DNA from: Hansschlegelia beijingensis
Lineage (GTDB): Bacteria > Pseudomonadota > Alphaproteobacteria > Rhizobiales > Methylopilaceae
Reading direction: 5' to 3'
NCBI RefSeq assembly: GCF_014196425.1
Contig: NZ_JACIDR010000003.1
Span: 186,001 to 250,000, forward strand
DNA: 64,000 nt
This document shows positions 26,167 through 38,166 of the stretch, in pieces (position 1 is the first letter of the stretch; each line of letters begins with the position of its first letter). Below the pieces are notes generated by a model. That model saw only the letters and a list, made by a program, of their open reading frames with translations, was not told the origin of the DNA and searched no databases. A program made the translations under genes and the position numbers.

Positions 26167-28710
26167 ATGAGCAGCATCGCCGAGGAAGACCGCATGGCCG
26201 CCGAGCCTCCGATCGATCGCAGCCGGTCGGGCTCCGTCGGACTCGTGCTGCTCGTGGCCGCGGCCCTGGTGGGCGCCGGGCTTGCGATCTCCTTCCTGAA
26301 GGGCGACGCCGCGCAGCCCTGGATCCTGGCGCTGCTCGCGGTGCTGTCCGTGATCGGCGTGTTCGCGCTGTTCGCGGGCGCGCTCGGCCTTGTCCGGTTC
26401 GGCGCGCGCAGCGCCGGCGACGATCTCGCGCGCGCGATCGTGGCGACCGCCGAAGAGGGCGTCCTCGTCACCGACGCGGGCGGGCGGATCGTGTTCGCGA
26501 ACGACGCCTATCTTCAACTGACCCGCGCCGCCGCGCCCGCCGAGGCGCGGCCTGTCGAGCGCGTGTTCGCCGGCAACGCCGACGTGGCCGAGGCGATCTA
26601 CCGACTTTCGCAGGCCGCCCGCGAAGGCAGGCGGGCGGCGGAGGAGGCCCGGGCCACGCTGCCCGACGGCCTCGGCGCCTGGCTACGGATCGGCGTGCGG
26701 CCGGTGACGCGGCGGGGCGGCGCCGTCGAGACCGTCTGGACGCTCGCGGACGTGACGCGCGAGCGCGAGCGCCACGAGAACGTCTTCCAGGAGCTGCAGC
26801 ACGCGGTCGACTTCCTGGACCATGCCCCTGCCGGCTTCTTCGCCGCGGAGGGCGACGGCTCGATCGTCTACATGAACGCGACGCTCGCCGGCTGGCTCGA
26901 CCAGGACCTGACCCGCGTCGCCTCCGGCGCGCTCAGGCTCGGCGACATTCTTTCCGGCGATGGCGCGGCGCTGATCGAGGCGGCCTCGCCGAAGCCCGGC
27001 TCGGTCGCGACCGAAATCATCGACGTCGATCTCCGGACCCGCAGCGGGCGCTCGCTGCCCGCGCGGCTGCTGCACGCCGTGGCCTGGAGCCAGGAGGGGA
27101 CGCCGAGCGCCTCGCGCACCCTTGTGCTTGATCGGGGCCCCGGCGCCGACGTCTCCGAGCCGCTGCGCGCCGCCGAGGTGCGGTTCGCGCGCTTCTTCAA
27201 CAACACGCCGCTCGCCATCGCGACCGTCGACGCCCGCGGCCGCGTGCTGAGGGCCAACGCCCCGTTCGCCAAGCTGTTCGGAGACCGCCTCCGGAGCGAG
27301 GAGCAGCGCTCGATCTACGCCGCGCTCGCAGGCGACCGCGACCGCGCGGGGCTGGAGGCCGCGATCGCGGCCGCCGCCGACGGCGCGGGCGACGTGCCGC
27401 CGGTCGACGCCGCGCTCGCGGGCGAGGGGGGCCGCTCCGCCCGGCTGTTCGTGACGCGCGCGGACGACGGCGAGGACGAGGATCACGAGGCCGCCGTGGT
27501 CTACGCCCTCGACACCACCGACCAGCGGGCGCTCGAGGCGAAGTTCGCGCAGAGCCAGAAGATGACGGCCGTCGGCCAGCTCGCCGGCGGGGTCGCGCAC
27601 GACTTCAACAACGTGCTGACCGCGATCATCGGCTACTCGGACCTGCTGCTGGCGAACCACCGGCCGACCGATCCGTCCTTCCAGGACATCATGCAGATCA
27701 AGCAGAACGCCAACCGGGCCGCGAGCCTCGTGCGGCAGCTGCTGGCCTTCTCCCGCCGCCAGACCCTGCGGCCCCAGGTGATCGCGCTCGGCGACGTGCT
27801 GGCGGAGCTCAGGATGCTGCTCTCCCGCCTCGTCGGCGAGAAGGTCAAGCTCGAGCTCGTGCACGGGCGCGACCTGTGGCTCGTGAAGGCGGACCTCAAC
27901 CAGTTCGAGCAGGTCATCATCAATCTCGTGGTCAACGCCCGCGACGCGATGGCCGACGGCGGAACCGTGACGATCCGCACCCGGAACGTGGCTGCGGCCG
28001 AGGCGCCGGGGCTCGGGCATTTCGAGCTTCCGGCGGCCGACTACGTGATGATCGACGTCGAGGACACCGGGCCCGGCATCCCGTCGGAGATCATCGACAA
28101 GATCTTCGAGCCCTTCTTCTCGACCAAGGAGGTCGGCAAGGGCACCGGCCTCGGCCTCTCGACCGTCTATGGCATCGTCAAGCAGACGGACGGCTTCGTG
28201 TTCGCGCTCTCGGAGCCTGGCCGCGGCGCGACCTTCCGGATCCTGCTGCCGCGCCACGTGCCGGACGAGGCCGAGCAGGCGAAGCCCGTCGCGGCGGTCG
28301 CGGCGGTCGCGCAGGACATGACCGGCCGCGGCACCGTGCTGCTGGTCGAGGACGAGGACGCCGTGCGCGCCTTTGCGTCCCGCGCGCTCGCCTCGCGCGG
28401 CTACACGGTGCTCGAGGCGCGGTCGGGCGTCGAGGCGCTGGAGCGCATGAAGACGGACGGCGCCGACATCGAGCTCGTGGTGTCCGACGTGGTGATGCCG
28501 GAGATGGACGGGCCGAGCCTGCTGCGCGAGCTGCGCAAGACGCAGCCCAACCTGAAGATCATCTTCGTCTCCGGCTACGCCGAGGACGCCTTCAAGAAGA
28601 ATCTCCCTGAAGGCGAGGTGTTCGCGTTCCTGCCCAAGCCGTTCTCGCTCAAGCAGCTGGTGCAGGCCGTGAAGGAGGCCATGGGCTCCGACGCGGCGGC
28701 CTCGGACTGA
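26167..28710 (+). CDS. cckA: Cell-cycle hybrid histidine kinase CckA
   Basis: CckA starts the phosphorelay that passes phosphate through ChpT to CtrA. The 847-residue product has two N-terminal membrane helices (about 22-43 and 51-75), PAS-like regions to about residue 455, then the H box with His478 in [10 protein letters not shown]. The HATPase domain has [20 protein letters not shown] and [10 protein letters not shown]. The C-terminal receiver has phospho-acceptor Asp774 in [12 protein letters not shown]. This order is that of Caulobacter CckA. ATG 26194 is an alternative start with a good AGGAAG site. ChpT and CtrA genes are at 50820 and 57851. Confidence 0.95.
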   Translation: MSSIAEEDRMAAEPPIDRSRSGSVGLVLLVAAALVGAGLAISFLKGDAAQPWILALLAVLSVIGVFALFAGALGLVRFGARSAGDDLARAIVATAEEGVLVTDAGGRIVFANDAYLQLTRAAAPAEARPVERVFAGNADVAEAIYRLSQAAREGRRAAEEARATLPDGLGAWLRIGVRPVTRRGGAVETVWTLADVTRERERHENVFQELQHAVDFLDHAPAGFFAAEGDGSIVYMNATLAGWLDQDLTRVASGALRLGDILSGDGAALIEAASPKPGSVATEIIDVDLRTRSGRSLPARLLHAVAWSQEGTPSASRTLVLDRGPGADVSEPLRAAEVRFARFFNNTPLAIATVDARGRVLRANAPFAKLFGDRLRSEEQRSIYAALAGDRDRAGLEAAIAAAADGAGDVPPVDAALAGEGGRSARLFVTRADDGEDEDHEAAVVYALDTTDQRALEAKFAQSQKMTAVGQLAGGVAHDFNNVLTAIIGYSDLLLANHRPTDPSFQDIMQIKQNANRAASLVRQLLAFSRRQTLRPQVIALGDVLAELRMLLSRLVGEKVKLELVHGRDLWLVKADLNQFEQVIINLVVNARDAMADGGTVTIRTRNVAAAEAPGLGHFELPAADYVMIDVEDTGPGIPSEIIDKIFEPFFSTKEVGKGTGLGLSTVYGIVKQTDGFVFALSEPGRGATFRILLPRHVPDEAEQAKPVAAVAAVAQDMTGRGTVLLVEDEDAVRAFASRALASRGYTVLEARSGVEALERMKTDGADIELVVSDVVMPEMDGPSLLRELRKTQPNLKIIFVSGYAEDAFKKNLPEGEVFAFLPKPFSLKQLVQAVKEAMGSDAAASD

Positions 28711-28781
28711 CAGGACCAAACGCGGAACGCAGGCGGGAAAAGGCTTGTAGAGTAGTGGGTTAGCGCGCGCTTGCGCGGTGA

Positions 28782-28796
28782 GAACAAAGGGAGTAC
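28782..28796 (+). promoter_or_regulatory. Possible LexA (SOS) site upstream of recA
   Basis: GAAC at 28782-28785, 7 bases, then GTAC at 28793-28796 differs by one base from the alphaproteobacterial LexA consensus GAAC-N7-GAAC. A second one-mismatch candidate, GACC-N7-GAAC, lies at 28714-28728. Both fall between cckA and the recA start at 28849. Neither is perfect. Confidence 0.3.
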
Positions 28797-28848
28797 GTTC
28801 CTTGCGTTGAAGCCCCGCCTCGGCTCATGCCATAAGGAGCGTCCCGCG

Positions 28849-29928
<1,080 letters not shown>

Positions 29929-30004
29929 GCCGGCCGGCGGCGTTCGCGCTGCGGCGCTGGGTTTTCTGGACATGCGAGGAAGCTGGCGCTTAATGTGCCG
30001 CCCG

Positions 30005-30045
30005 CGCCCCGTGGCGCGGCCCTTCGGGGCCCGCGTGACGGGGCG
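30005..30045 (+). other. Nested hairpin between recA and alaS
   Basis: CGCCCCG at 30005-30011 pairs with CGGGGCG at 30039-30045. Inside, CGCGGCCC (30015-30022) pairs with GGGCC(C)GCG (30027-30035) around a TTCG loop, with one bulged base. It lies 55 bp before the alaS start and about 77 bp after the recA stop. It could end recA transcription or structure the alaS leader. No T tract is visible. Confidence 0.45.
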
Positions 30046-30099
30046 TCGGCCGTTCTGGCGGGCCGCCTTCCAAGACATCCAGCGAGCATTTTCGGCATC

Positions 30100-32754
30100 A
30101 TGAGCGGCGTCAACGAGATCCGGAAGACCTTCGTCGACTACTTCGTAGGCGAGGGCCACGAGCACGTCGCCTCCGGGCCGCTGGTGCCGCGCAACGACCC
30201 GACGCTGATGTTCACCAGCGCCGGCATGGTTCAGTTCAAGAACCTGTTCACCGGAGTCGAGCGCCGGCCCTACAGCACCGCGACGACGGCGCAGAAATGC
30301 CTGCGCGCGGGCGGCAAGCACAACGATCTCGACAATGTCGGCTACACGGCCCGGCATCACACCTTCTTCGAGATGCTCGGCAATTTCTCGTTCGGCGACT
30401 ACTTCAAGGATCGCGCGATCGAGCTCGCCTGGAACCTCGTCACCAAGCATTTCGAGCTTCCCAAGGACCGGCTGCTCGTCACCGTCTACATCGACGACGA
30501 CGAGGCCTATGGGCTCTGGAAGAAGATCGCGGGCCTCTCGGACGACCGCATCATCCGCATCGCCTCGTCCGACAATTTCTGGGCCGCCGGCGACACCGGC
30601 CCCTGCGGGCCGTGCTCCGAAATCTTCTTCGACCAGGGCGAGGGCGTGGCCGGCGGGCCTCCCGGCAGCGCGGACGAGGACGGCGACCGGTTCCTGGAGT
30701 TCTGGAACCTGGTCTTCATGCAGTACGATCAGGTGGCGCCGAACGACCGCCGGCCGCTGCCGCGCCCCTCGATCGACACCGGCATGGGCCTCGAGCGCAT
30801 CTCCGCGATCCTGCAGGGCGTGACGTCCAACTACTACACCGATCTGTTCCGCGCGCTGATCCGCGCGAGCGTCGAGGCGACCGGCGTGCCCGCGGAAGGC
30901 CCGACGCAGGCGAGCCATCGGGTGATCGCCGATCATCTTCGGGCTTCGAGCTTCCTGGTCGCCGAGGGCGTGCTGCCCTCCAACGAAGGACGCGGCTACG
31001 TGCTGCGCCGGATCATGCGGCGCGCGATGCGCCACGCGCAGCTGCTCGGCGCGCGCGATCCGCTGATGTGGCGGCTCGTTCCGACCCTGATCCGCGAGAT
31101 GGGCGCCGCCTATCCGGAGCTCGTGCGCGCCGAGGCGCTGATCACCGAGACGCTGGAGCTCGAGGAGACCCGCTTCCGCGTGACGCTCACGCGTGGCCTC
31201 GGCCTGCTCGAGGAGGCGTCCGAGGGCCTCGCGGGCGGCGACCGGCTGCCCGGCGAGACCGCCTTCAAGCTCTACGACACCTATGGCTTCCCGCTTGACC
31301 TCACGCAGGACGCGCTCCGGCCGCGTGGCGTCACGGTGGACGTCGACGGCTTCAACGCCGCGATGCAGCGCCAGAAGGCCGAGGCGCGCGCCGCCTGGTC
31401 CGGCTCGGGCGAGGCCGCGACGGAGACGGTGTGGTTCGGCCTGCGCGAGCGCGTCGGACCGACGGAGTTCCTCGGCTATGGCGTGGAGCGCGCCGAAGGC
31501 GCGGTCGTCGCGCTGGTCAAGGACGGCCAGGAGGTCGAGCGCCTCGAGACCGGCGAGCGCGGGCTGCTGGTGACGAACCAGACGCCGTTCTACGGCGAGT
31601 CCGGCGGCCAGGTCGGCGATGTCGGGGAGCTTTCCGCCAAGGGCGTCCGGCTCGTGGTGACCGACACGCAGAAGAAGCTCGGCGACCTGTTCGTCCATGT
31701 GGTCGAGGTTCGGGAGGGCGCGGTCGCGGTGGGCGACGGGCTGACCTTCGAGGTCGACCATGAGCGCCGCCGCAAGATCCGGGGCAACCATTCCGCCACC
31801 CATCTGCTGCACGAGGCGCTGCGGCTGACGCTGGGCGATCACATCGCGCAGAAGGGATCGCTGGTGGCGCCCGACCGGCTCCGGTTCGACTTCAGCCATC
31901 CCAAGCCGATCGGCGACGAGGAGCTCGGCCGGATCGAGACGCTCGCCAATGCGATCGTTCTCCAGAACGACCCGGTGACGACCCGCGTGATGGGCGTCGA
32001 GGAGGCGATGAAGTCCGGCGCCCGGGCGCTGTTCGGCGAAAAATATGGCGACGAGGTGCGGGTCGTCTCGATGGGCAAGGCCGAGGACGGCGAGCGGGCC
32101 TTTTCGGTCGAGCTCTGCGGCGGCACCCATGTGGGCGCGACCGGCGAGATCGGGCCGATCACGATCATCGGCGAGAGCGGCGTCGCGGCGGGCGTCCGTC
32201 GCGTCGAGGCCCTGACCGGGGAGGCGGCGCGCCAGCACTTCGAGACGCAGAACGCCCGCGTTGCGGATCTCGCCGCGTTGCTGCGCGCGCCCGAGGCCGA
32301 GGTGGTGTCGCGCGTCGAAGCCCTGCTGGAGGAGCGCAAGCGGCTCGAGCGCGAGCTGGTCGAGGCGCGCAAGAAGCTCGCCATGGGCGGCGCCGGCGGC
32401 GGCGCGGCGGACGCGTTGCGCGAGGTCGCGGGCGTGAAGCTGTTCGCCCGCACGGTCGAGGGCATCGAGATGAAGGACCTCAAGGGTCTCGTCGACGAAG
32501 CCAAGAAGTCGCTCGGCTCGGGCGTCGCCGCGATCGTCGGCGTGACCTCCGAGGGCAAGGCCGGCGTGGTCGTGGGCGTCACCCCGGACCTGACGTCGAA
32601 GTTCAACGCCGTTGAGCTGGTTCGCGCGGCTTCCGCGGCGCTTGGCGGCTCGGGCGGCGGCGGCCGGCCCGACATGGCCCAGGCGGGCGGGCCGGACGGC
32701 GCCAAGGCCAATGACGCGCTCGACGCGGTGGCGGCGCGGCTCGCGGCGGCCTGA
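30100..32754 (+). CDS. alaS: Alanine-tRNA ligase
   Basis: AlaRS charges tRNA-Ala and edits mischarged Ser/Gly. From ATG 30100 the product is 884 residues. It starts [20 protein letters not shown] with class II catalytic motifs ([28 protein letters not shown]). The editing domain has the zinc ligands HSATH (His564, His568) and CGGTH (Cys673, His677). A coiled coil and C-Ala domain follow with [16 protein letters not shown]. The open frame 35 codons upstream is a GC-rich leader without similarity. No strong ribosome site precedes the start. Confidence 0.97.
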   Translation: MSGVNEIRKTFVDYFVGEGHEHVASGPLVPRNDPTLMFTSAGMVQFKNLFTGVERRPYSTATTAQKCLRAGGKHNDLDNVGYTARHHTFFEMLGNFSFGDYFKDRAIELAWNLVTKHFELPKDRLLVTVYIDDDEAYGLWKKIAGLSDDRIIRIASSDNFWAAGDTGPCGPCSEIFFDQGEGVAGGPPGSADEDGDRFLEFWNLVFMQYDQVAPNDRRPLPRPSIDTGMGLERISAILQGVTSNYYTDLFRALIRASVEATGVPAEGPTQASHRVIADHLRASSFLVAEGVLPSNEGRGYVLRRIMRRAMRHAQLLGARDPLMWRLVPTLIREMGAAYPELVRAEALITETLELEETRFRVTLTRGLGLLEEASEGLAGGDRLPGETAFKLYDTYGFPLDLTQDALRPRGVTVDVDGFNAAMQRQKAEARAAWSGSGEAATETVWFGLRERVGPTEFLGYGVERAEGAVVALVKDGQEVERLETGERGLLVTNQTPFYGESGGQVGDVGELSAKGVRLVVTDTQKKLGDLFVHVVEVREGAVAVGDGLTFEVDHERRRKIRGNHSATHLLHEALRLTLGDHIAQKGSLVAPDRLRFDFSHPKPIGDEELGRIETLANAIVLQNDPVTTRVMGVEEAMKSGARALFGEKYGDEVRVVSMGKAEDGERAFSVELCGGTHVGATGEIGPITIIGESGVAAGVRRVEALTGEAARQHFETQNARVADLAALLRAPEAEVVSRVEALLEERKRLERELVEARKKLAMGGAGGGAADALREVAGVKLFARTVEGIEMKDLKGLVDEAKKSLGSGVAAIVGVTSEGKAGVVVGVTPDLTSKFNAVELVRAASAALGGSGGGGRPDMAQAGGPDGAKANDALDAVAARLAAA

Positions 32755-32774
32755 ACGCTCGGGACGCGAAAGGC

Positions 32775-33026
32775 TCAGGAGCGGGCGGGATCCTGCGCGT
32801 CGCGCGCCGCGGGCTTGACGCCGGCGGAGCGCTTCAGGCGCGTCACGGCCTCGCGCGTGGCGGCGCTCGACGCGCCGGGCCCGAGCTGGTCGCCGGCCGC
32901 GAGGCTCCGGTGAACGCCCGCCGGATCCGCGCTCTCCGCGGGCGCGGCCTGACCCGCGGACACCTGCGACATCGCGGCGGCCAGAAAGCCGAAGAAGAGG
33001 GCGGTCTGCTTGGTGGTCTGATCCAT
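32775..33026 (-). CDS. Small secreted protein of unknown function
   Basis: This 83-residue product starts at ATG 33026, 8 bases after AAGGAG. A GTG at 33035 is in frame but overlaps that site. Residues 1-25 look like a signal peptide (TALFFGFLAAAMSQVSAGQA), leaving a mature peptide of about 58 residues rich in Ala, Gly, Asp and Arg with one amphipathic stretch (REAVTRLKRSAG). No cysteine and no known domain were recognised. It converges with alaS, with only 20 bp between stops. The clear start signal and signal peptide argue for a real gene. Confidence 0.6.
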   Translation of the reverse strand: MDQTTKQTALFFGFLAAAMSQVSAGQAAPAESADPAGVHRSLAAGDQLGPGASSAATREAVTRLKRSAGVKPAARDAQDPARS

Positions 33027-33213
33027 CGCATGCACTCCTTACTCTGGCGCTCTCGTTGAGGCGCACGAGCAATGGAAGCGTATCCGCGATGAACCCGGCC
33101 TAAATGCTCTGAGGTCATTTCGTGGCGGCGCGCGCCACAGGAATGAATGCTGGTTCAGCGCCGCCGAATTCTCGGAGGCGAGGGCGCAGGGCCGGAGCCC
33201 CGCGCCGGCTGGC

Positions 33214-34425
33214 TCAGCCCATCGCCTTCTGCAGGTTCTCGTCGACCTTGTCGAGGAACCCCTGCGTCGTCAGCCAGCCCTGCTCGTGGCCGACCAGCAG
33301 CGCGAGGTCCTTGGTCATGAAGCCGCTTTCGACGGTGTCGACGCAGACCTTCTCCAGAGTCTCGGCGAACCGCTTCAGTTCGGCGTTGTCGTCGAGCTTG
33401 GCCCGGTGGCCGAGGCCGCGCGTCCAGGCGAAAATCGAGGCGATCGAGTTGGTCGAGGTCGCCTTGCTCTTCTGGTGCTCGCGGTAGTGCCGCGTGACGG
33501 TGCCATGGGCGGCCTCGGCCTCCATGATCTTGCCGTCCGGCGTGGTCAGCACGGAGGTCATGAGGCCGAGCGAGCCGAAACCCTGCGCCACCGTGTCGGA
33601 CTGCACGTCGCCGTCATAGTTCTTGCAGGCCCAGACATAGCCGCCGGACCACTTCAGCGCGGACGCCACCATGTCGTCGATGAGCCGGTGCTCGTACCAG
33701 ATCTTCTTGGCCGCGAACTGGTCCTTGAACTCGGCCTCGTAGATCTCCTGGAAGATGTCCTTGAAGCGGCCGTCATAGGCCTTCAGGATCGTGTTCTTGG
33801 TCGACAGATAGACCGGGAAGCCGCGGTTCAGGCCGTAGTTCAGCGAGGCGCGGGCGAAGTCTCGGATCGAGTCGTCGAGGTTGTACATCGCCATCGCGAC
33901 GCCCGAGCCCGGCGCGTCGAACACCTCGTGCTCGATCGTCTGGCCGTCCTCGCCGACGAACTTGATGGTCAGCTTGCCCTTGCCGGGGAAGCGGAAGTCG
34001 GTCGCCCGGTACTGGTCGCCGAAGGCGTGGCGGCCGACCACGATCGGCTGCGTCCAGCCCGGCACCAGCCGCGGCACGTTCTTGCAGATGATCGGCTCCC
34101 GGAAGATCACGCCGCCGAGGATGTTGCGGATCGTGCCGTTCGGCGACCGCCACATCTTCTTGAGGCCGAACTCCTGCACCCGGGCTTCGTCCGGCGTGAT
34201 GGTGGCGCACTTCACGCCGACGCCGACCCGCTTGATGGCCTCCGCCGCCTCGACGGTGACGCGGTCGTCGGTGGCGTCCCGGTTCTCGACCCCGAGGTCG
34301 TAATATTCCAGATCGAGATCCAGGTAGGGATGGATCAGCTTGTCCTTGATCGCCTGCCAGATGATCCGGGTCATCTCGTCGCCGTCGATCTCGACGACGG
34401 GATTGGCGACTTTGATCTTCGGCAT
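33214..34425 (-). CDS. icd: NADP-dependent isocitrate dehydrogenase
   Basis: This TCA-cycle enzyme converts isocitrate to 2-oxoglutarate with NADP. The 403-residue product is the homodimeric, eukaryote-like type common in alphaproteobacteria. It starts [20 protein letters not shown] and shows the substrate-binding segment [14 protein letters not shown], then [13 protein letters not shown], the metal-binding [13 protein letters not shown] and the nucleotide-binding [18 protein letters not shown] 34425 follows AGGAAGG. A single gene on the minus strand. Confidence 0.97.
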   Translation of the reverse strand: MPKIKVANPVVEIDGDEMTRIIWQAIKDKLIHPYLDLDLEYYDLGVENRDATDDRVTVEAAEAIKRVGVGVKCATITPDEARVQEFGLKKMWRSPNGTIRNILGGVIFREPIICKNVPRLVPGWTQPIVVGRHAFGDQYRATDFRFPGKGKLTIKFVGEDGQTIEHEVFDAPGSGVAMAMYNLDDSIRDFARASLNYGLNRGFPVYLSTKNTILKAYDGRFKDIFQEIYEAEFKDQFAAKKIWYEHRLIDDMVASALKWSGGYVWACKNYDGDVQSDTVAQGFGSLGLMTSVLTTPDGKIMEAEAAHGTVTRHYREHQKSKATSTNSIASIFAWTRGLGHRAKLDDNAELKRFAETLEKVCVDTVESGFMTKDLALLVGHEQGWLTTQGFLDKVDENLQKAMG

Positions 34426-34638
34426 GGGCGGGACGGCCTTCCTCGGTGGCGGGCGGGGCCGGCGCGAGCGCCGGCGCGACGATCGCGACAGTCCTTAGCA
34501 TCGCGGCCGGAACCGGCAAAGGCGGACGCGGCTCGTTTTGCAGCCGAACTCTTGCATCGCAGCATATAGGCGCGGGGCCGGCGGCGGATTACTTCGGGCG
34601 CTGCCCGCCCCGCTTCTCTCACCGACGGATTTCACCAG

Positions 34639-35838
34639 ATGGCCGAGACCAGGATAGCGCTCGACGCTCCGCGCTCCGCGGCGGGCGCCGGCCGGGGCGT
34701 GGTGCTTGCGGCGGCGGCCGCCTGCGGAGCCATCGTCGCGAACCTCTATTACGCACAGCCGCTCGTCGACCTGATCGCGCGGGACCTCGGCGTGGCGGCG
34801 ACGCTTGCGAGCGCCGTTGTGGCGCTGACCCAGGTCGGCTACGCGATCGGCCTGCTGCTCCTCGCGCCTCTGGTCGACCTCGTCGAGAGCCGCAGGCTGC
34901 TGACCGCGACCTTGTCAGCGGCGGCCGCCGCCCTCCTGGCGGCCGCCGCGGCCCCGAACGGCGCCGTGTTCCTGGCGGCCTCGCTGCTGATCGGGATCGC
35001 GTCCGTCGCGGCCCAGATGCTGCTGCCGCTCATCGCCGGGATGGAGCCCGAGGCGAGCCGCGGCCGCGTTGTCGGCACGATCATGAGCGGTCTGCTGTTC
35101 GGCATCCTGCTGGCGCGGCCGGTCGCCGGCGTGGTGGCGGACGCGTTCGGGTGGCGGGCGATGTTCGGCCTGTCCGCCGTGCTGATGGCCGTCACCGCTC
35201 TCGCGCTGCGCGCGCTGATTCCGTCGCGCCGGCCGGAAAGCCGGATGAGCTATGGCGAGCTGATCGGCTCCATGGCGGAGCTGCTCGCCCGATACCCGAC
35301 GCTGCGCCGGCGGGCGCTCTATCAGGCGGCGATGTTCGCCGCCTTCAGCCTCTTCTGGACAGCTTCGCCGATGCGGCTCGCCGGCGAATATGGCTGGTCC
35401 CACAGCATGATCGGCCTGTTCGCGCTGGCCGGCGCGAGCGGCGCCCTGATCGCTCCCTTCGCGGGCCGCATGGCCGACGCCGGCCACACCCGGATCGGCA
35501 CGCTGATCGCCATCGCGTGCGGCGTCGCCGGCATGATCCTGGCGGGCCTCGACTGGACGCTGGGCCTCGCCGGCCTGCTGCTGGCCGCGATCGTGCTCGA
35601 CATGGGCGTGCAGGCCAACATGATCCTCGGGCAACGCGAGATCTACGGGCTCGACGCCGCGGCCCGCGGCCGGATCAACGGCCTCTATGTCGCGATCCTG
35701 TTCCTCGGCGGCGCGCTCGGCTCCGCGCTGACGAGCCCGGTGTTCGCCTATTTCGGCTGGGCCGGCCTGGCCGTCGTGGGCGCCGCGCTGCCGCTGGCGG
35801 CCCTGGCGGCGGCCGCCGTGGAGCGGCCGGCCCACTGA
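34639..35838 (+). CDS. Major facilitator superfamily transporter
   Basis: A 399-residue hydrophobic protein with about 12 predicted membrane helices. It opens with a first helix followed by ANLYYAQPLVDLIARDLGVA and the loop motif between helices 2 and 3 (LAPLVDLVESRRLL). The NLYYAQPL pattern places it in the DHA1-like group often annotated as sugar or drug efflux. The substrate is unknown. It lies between icd (divergent) and trmJ. No dedicated regulator is adjacent. Confidence 0.85.
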   Translation: MAETRIALDAPRSAAGAGRGVVLAAAAACGAIVANLYYAQPLVDLIARDLGVAATLASAVVALTQVGYAIGLLLLAPLVDLVESRRLLTATLSAAAAALLAAAAAPNGAVFLAASLLIGIASVAAQMLLPLIAGMEPEASRGRVVGTIMSGLLFGILLARPVAGVVADAFGWRAMFGLSAVLMAVTALALRALIPSRRPESRMSYGELIGSMAELLARYPTLRRRALYQAAMFAAFSLFWTASPMRLAGEYGWSHSMIGLFALAGASGALIAPFAGRMADAGHTRIGTLIAIACGVAGMILAGLDWTLGLAGLLLAAIVLDMGVQANMILGQREIYGLDAAARGRINGLYVAILFLGGALGSALTSPVFAYFGWAGLAVVGAALPLAALAAAAVERPAH

Positions 35839-35901
35839 GGGGCTTGCGTCGGCTGCCGGGCTTGGGCCATCTCGCGCCCCACACTTTTCCGGACCGAGGA
35901 C

Positions 35902-36729
35902 ATGGCGGGCACCGATCGCACCAAGGCAGACGCCGCAGCCCTGCTGCCCGCAGGACCCGCCGTGGTTCTGGTCGAGCCGCAGCTCGCTGAAAACGTCGGC
36001 GCCGTCGCCCGCGCGATGGCCAACTTCGCGCTCAGCGACCTGCGCGTGGTCCGCGCGCCGGGCAAGACCGAGGCCGAGGGCGCGCGGGTCCGCTCGGCCG
36101 GGGCCCACCATATCCTGGAGGCGGCGCGCCACTTCGACAGCATAGAGGAGGCGATCGCGGACCTGACGCTTCTGTTCGCCACCACGGCGCGGGGGCGGGG
36201 ACAGGCGAAGCCCGTCGACGCGCCGGAAGCCGCGGCGCGCCTGATGGCGCAGCACGCGGCGGGCGGCGGACGCGTCGGGCTGCTGTTCGGCCGCGAACGG
36301 ACCGGGCTCGAGAATGACGAGATCGCCCTCGCGAGCCGGGTGGTGACGTTTCCGGTGAACCCGGCCTACGCCAGCCTCAACCTCGCCCAGGCGGTGCTGC
36401 TCGTCGGCTATGAATGGTTCAAGGCCGCGACCGGGGGCGCGCCGGCGTTCGAGATGCCGACCCGCTCGCCGCCCGGCACGCAGGCCGAGATCGTCGCGCT
36501 GTTCGCGCATCTCGAAGGCGAGCTCGACGAGACCGGCTTCTTCCGTTCGCCCGAGAAGCGGGCTTCGATGATCCGCAACATCCGCAACATGATCCACCGC
36601 ATGGATCCGTCCCGCCAGGACCTCCAGACGCTGCACGGCATCGTGGCGGCGCTCGCGGAGGGCCGCCCGGGCCCGCAGGGGCGGGGACGCACTCTGCTCA
36701 AGCCGTTGAAGGACCCGGAGGAGGGCTGA
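35902..36729 (+). CDS. trmJ: tRNA (cytidine/uridine-2'-O-)-methyltransferase, TrmJ type
   Basis: This SPOUT-class enzyme 2'-O-methylates the ribose at tRNA position 32. The 275-residue product has VVLVEPQLAENVGAVARAMA near the N-terminus and the knot motifs GLLFGRERTGLENDEIALAS and VTFPVNPAYASLNLAQAVLL. A C-terminal helical extension (KRASMIRNIRNMIHRMDPSR) is typical of TrmJ. ATG 35902 follows GAGG at short spacing. Another TrmH-family target cannot be ruled out. Confidence 0.9.
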   Translation: MAGTDRTKADAAALLPAGPAVVLVEPQLAENVGAVARAMANFALSDLRVVRAPGKTEAEGARVRSAGAHHILEAARHFDSIEEAIADLTLLFATTARGRGQAKPVDAPEAAARLMAQHAAGGGRVGLLFGRERTGLENDEIALASRVVTFPVNPAYASLNLAQAVLLVGYEWFKAATGGAPAFEMPTRSPPGTQAEIVALFAHLEGELDETGFFRSPEKRASMIRNIRNMIHRMDPSRQDLQTLHGIVAALAEGRPGPQGRGRTLLKPLKDPEEG

Positions 36730-36814
36730 GAGGACCCGCGTTGCGCTCTGGCTCCTTGCGCCAGGCTCGCTGCGTCGGTAGGACGCCCGCGCCCCTCCAA
36801 GCCGAGCGACGCCC

Positions 36815-38122
36815 ATGATCCCCCGCTACTCCCGTCCCGAGATGACCGAGATCTGGTCGCCGGAGACGCGCTTCCGCATCTGGTTCGAGATCGAGGCGCA
36901 CGCCGCCGACGCGCTGGCCGAGCTCGGCGTGATCCCGAAAGAGGCCGCGAAGACGATCTGGGAGAAGGGCGGCGCCGCGACGTTCGACGTCGACCGCATC
37001 GACGAGATCGAGCGCGTGACCAAGCATGACGTGATCGCCTTCCTGACCCATCTCGCCGAGTTCGTCGGTCCGGACGCGCGCTTCGTCCATCAGGGCATGA
37101 CGTCCTCCGACGTGCTCGACACCTGCCTCGCGGTGCAGCTGAAGCGGGCGGCCGATCTGCTGATCGCGGACGTCGACCGCCTGCTTGCGGCGCTCAAGGC
37201 CCGGGCGCTCGAGCACAAGCGCACGCCAACCATCGGCCGCAGCCACGGCATCCATGCGGAGCCCACGACGTTCGGGCTCAAGCTCGCCGGCTACTATGTC
37301 GAGTTCCAGCGCGCCCGCGAGCGGCTGATCGCGGCGCGCAAGGAGATCGCCACCTGCGCGATCTCCGGCGCTGTCGGCACCTTCGCCAATGTCGACATGG
37401 CGGTGGAGGCGCATGTCGCCGAGAAGCTCGGGCTCGCCGTCGAGCCGGTCTCGACCCAGGTGATCCCGCGCGACCGTCACGCGATGTTCTTCGCGACCCT
37501 CGGCGTGGTGGCGTCGTCCTGCGAGCGGCTCGCGACCGAGATCCGCCATCTGCAGCGCACCGAGGTGCTGGAGGCGGAGGAGTTCTTCTCCGAGGGGCAG
37601 AAGGGCTCGTCGGCGATGCCGCACAAGCGCAATCCGGTGCTGACCGAAAACGTCACGGGCCTCGCGCGGATGGTGCGCTCCTATGCGCTGCCCGCGATGG
37701 AGAACGTCGCGCTCTGGCACGAGCGCGACATCTCGCATTCCTCGGTCGAGCGGATGATCGGCCCGGACGCGACGGTGACGCTCGACTTCGCGCTCAACCG
37801 TCTGGCCGGGGTGGTGGAAAAGCTGCTGGTCTATCCAGAGCGCATGCAGGCCAATCTCGACCGGCTCGGCGGGTTGGTGCACTCGCAGCGCGTGCTGCTG
37901 GCGCTCACCCAGAAGGGCGCCTCGCGCGAGGACGCCTACCGGCTCGTGCAGCGGAACGCGATGCCGGTCTGGCGGGGCGAAGGCGATTTCCTGACGCTGC
38001 TCAAGGCCGACCAGGAAGTGCGCGGCTTCCTGTCCGAGGCCGAGCTCGAGGAGGCGTTCGACCTCGGCTATCACTTCAAGGCGGTGGACGCCGTGTTCGC
38101 CCGGGTGTTCGGCGCCGACTGA
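36815..38122 (+). CDS. purB: Adenylosuccinate lyase
   Basis: PurB catalyses two steps of purine synthesis, splitting fumarate from SAICAR and from adenylosuccinate. The 435-residue product begins [20 protein letters not shown] and has [16 protein letters not shown], the His-containing [16 protein letters not shown] and the fumarase/lyase signature [11 protein letters not shown] followed by ENVTGLARM. Length is normal. It is followed by a clear hairpin at 38135-38158. Confidence 0.97.
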   Translation: MIPRYSRPEMTEIWSPETRFRIWFEIEAHAADALAELGVIPKEAAKTIWEKGGAATFDVDRIDEIERVTKHDVIAFLTHLAEFVGPDARFVHQGMTSSDVLDTCLAVQLKRAADLLIADVDRLLAALKARALEHKRTPTIGRSHGIHAEPTTFGLKLAGYYVEFQRARERLIAARKEIATCAISGAVGTFANVDMAVEAHVAEKLGLAVEPVSTQVIPRDRHAMFFATLGVVASSCERLATEIRHLQRTEVLEAEEFFSEGQKGSSAMPHKRNPVLTENVTGLARMVRSYALPAMENVALWHERDISHSSVERMIGPDATVTLDFALNRLAGVVEKLLVYPERMQANLDRLGGLVHSQRVLLALTQKGASREDAYRLVQRNAMPVWRGEGDFLTLLKADQEVRGFLSEAELEEAFDLGYHFKAVDAVFARVFGAD

Positions 38123-38134
38123 GCCCGAAAGCAG

Positions 38135-38158
38135 GACGGGCGGCTCGCGCCGCCCGTC
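38135..38158. terminator. Terminator between purB and the SH3 protein gene
   Basis: A perfect 10-bp stem (38135-38144 with 38149-38158) with a TCGC loop is followed by TGGTTCTTCT on the plus strand. It sits 12 bp after purB and 8 bp after the converging minus-strand gene, so it probably serves both. Confidence 0.75.
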
Positions 38159-38166
38159 TGGTTCTT

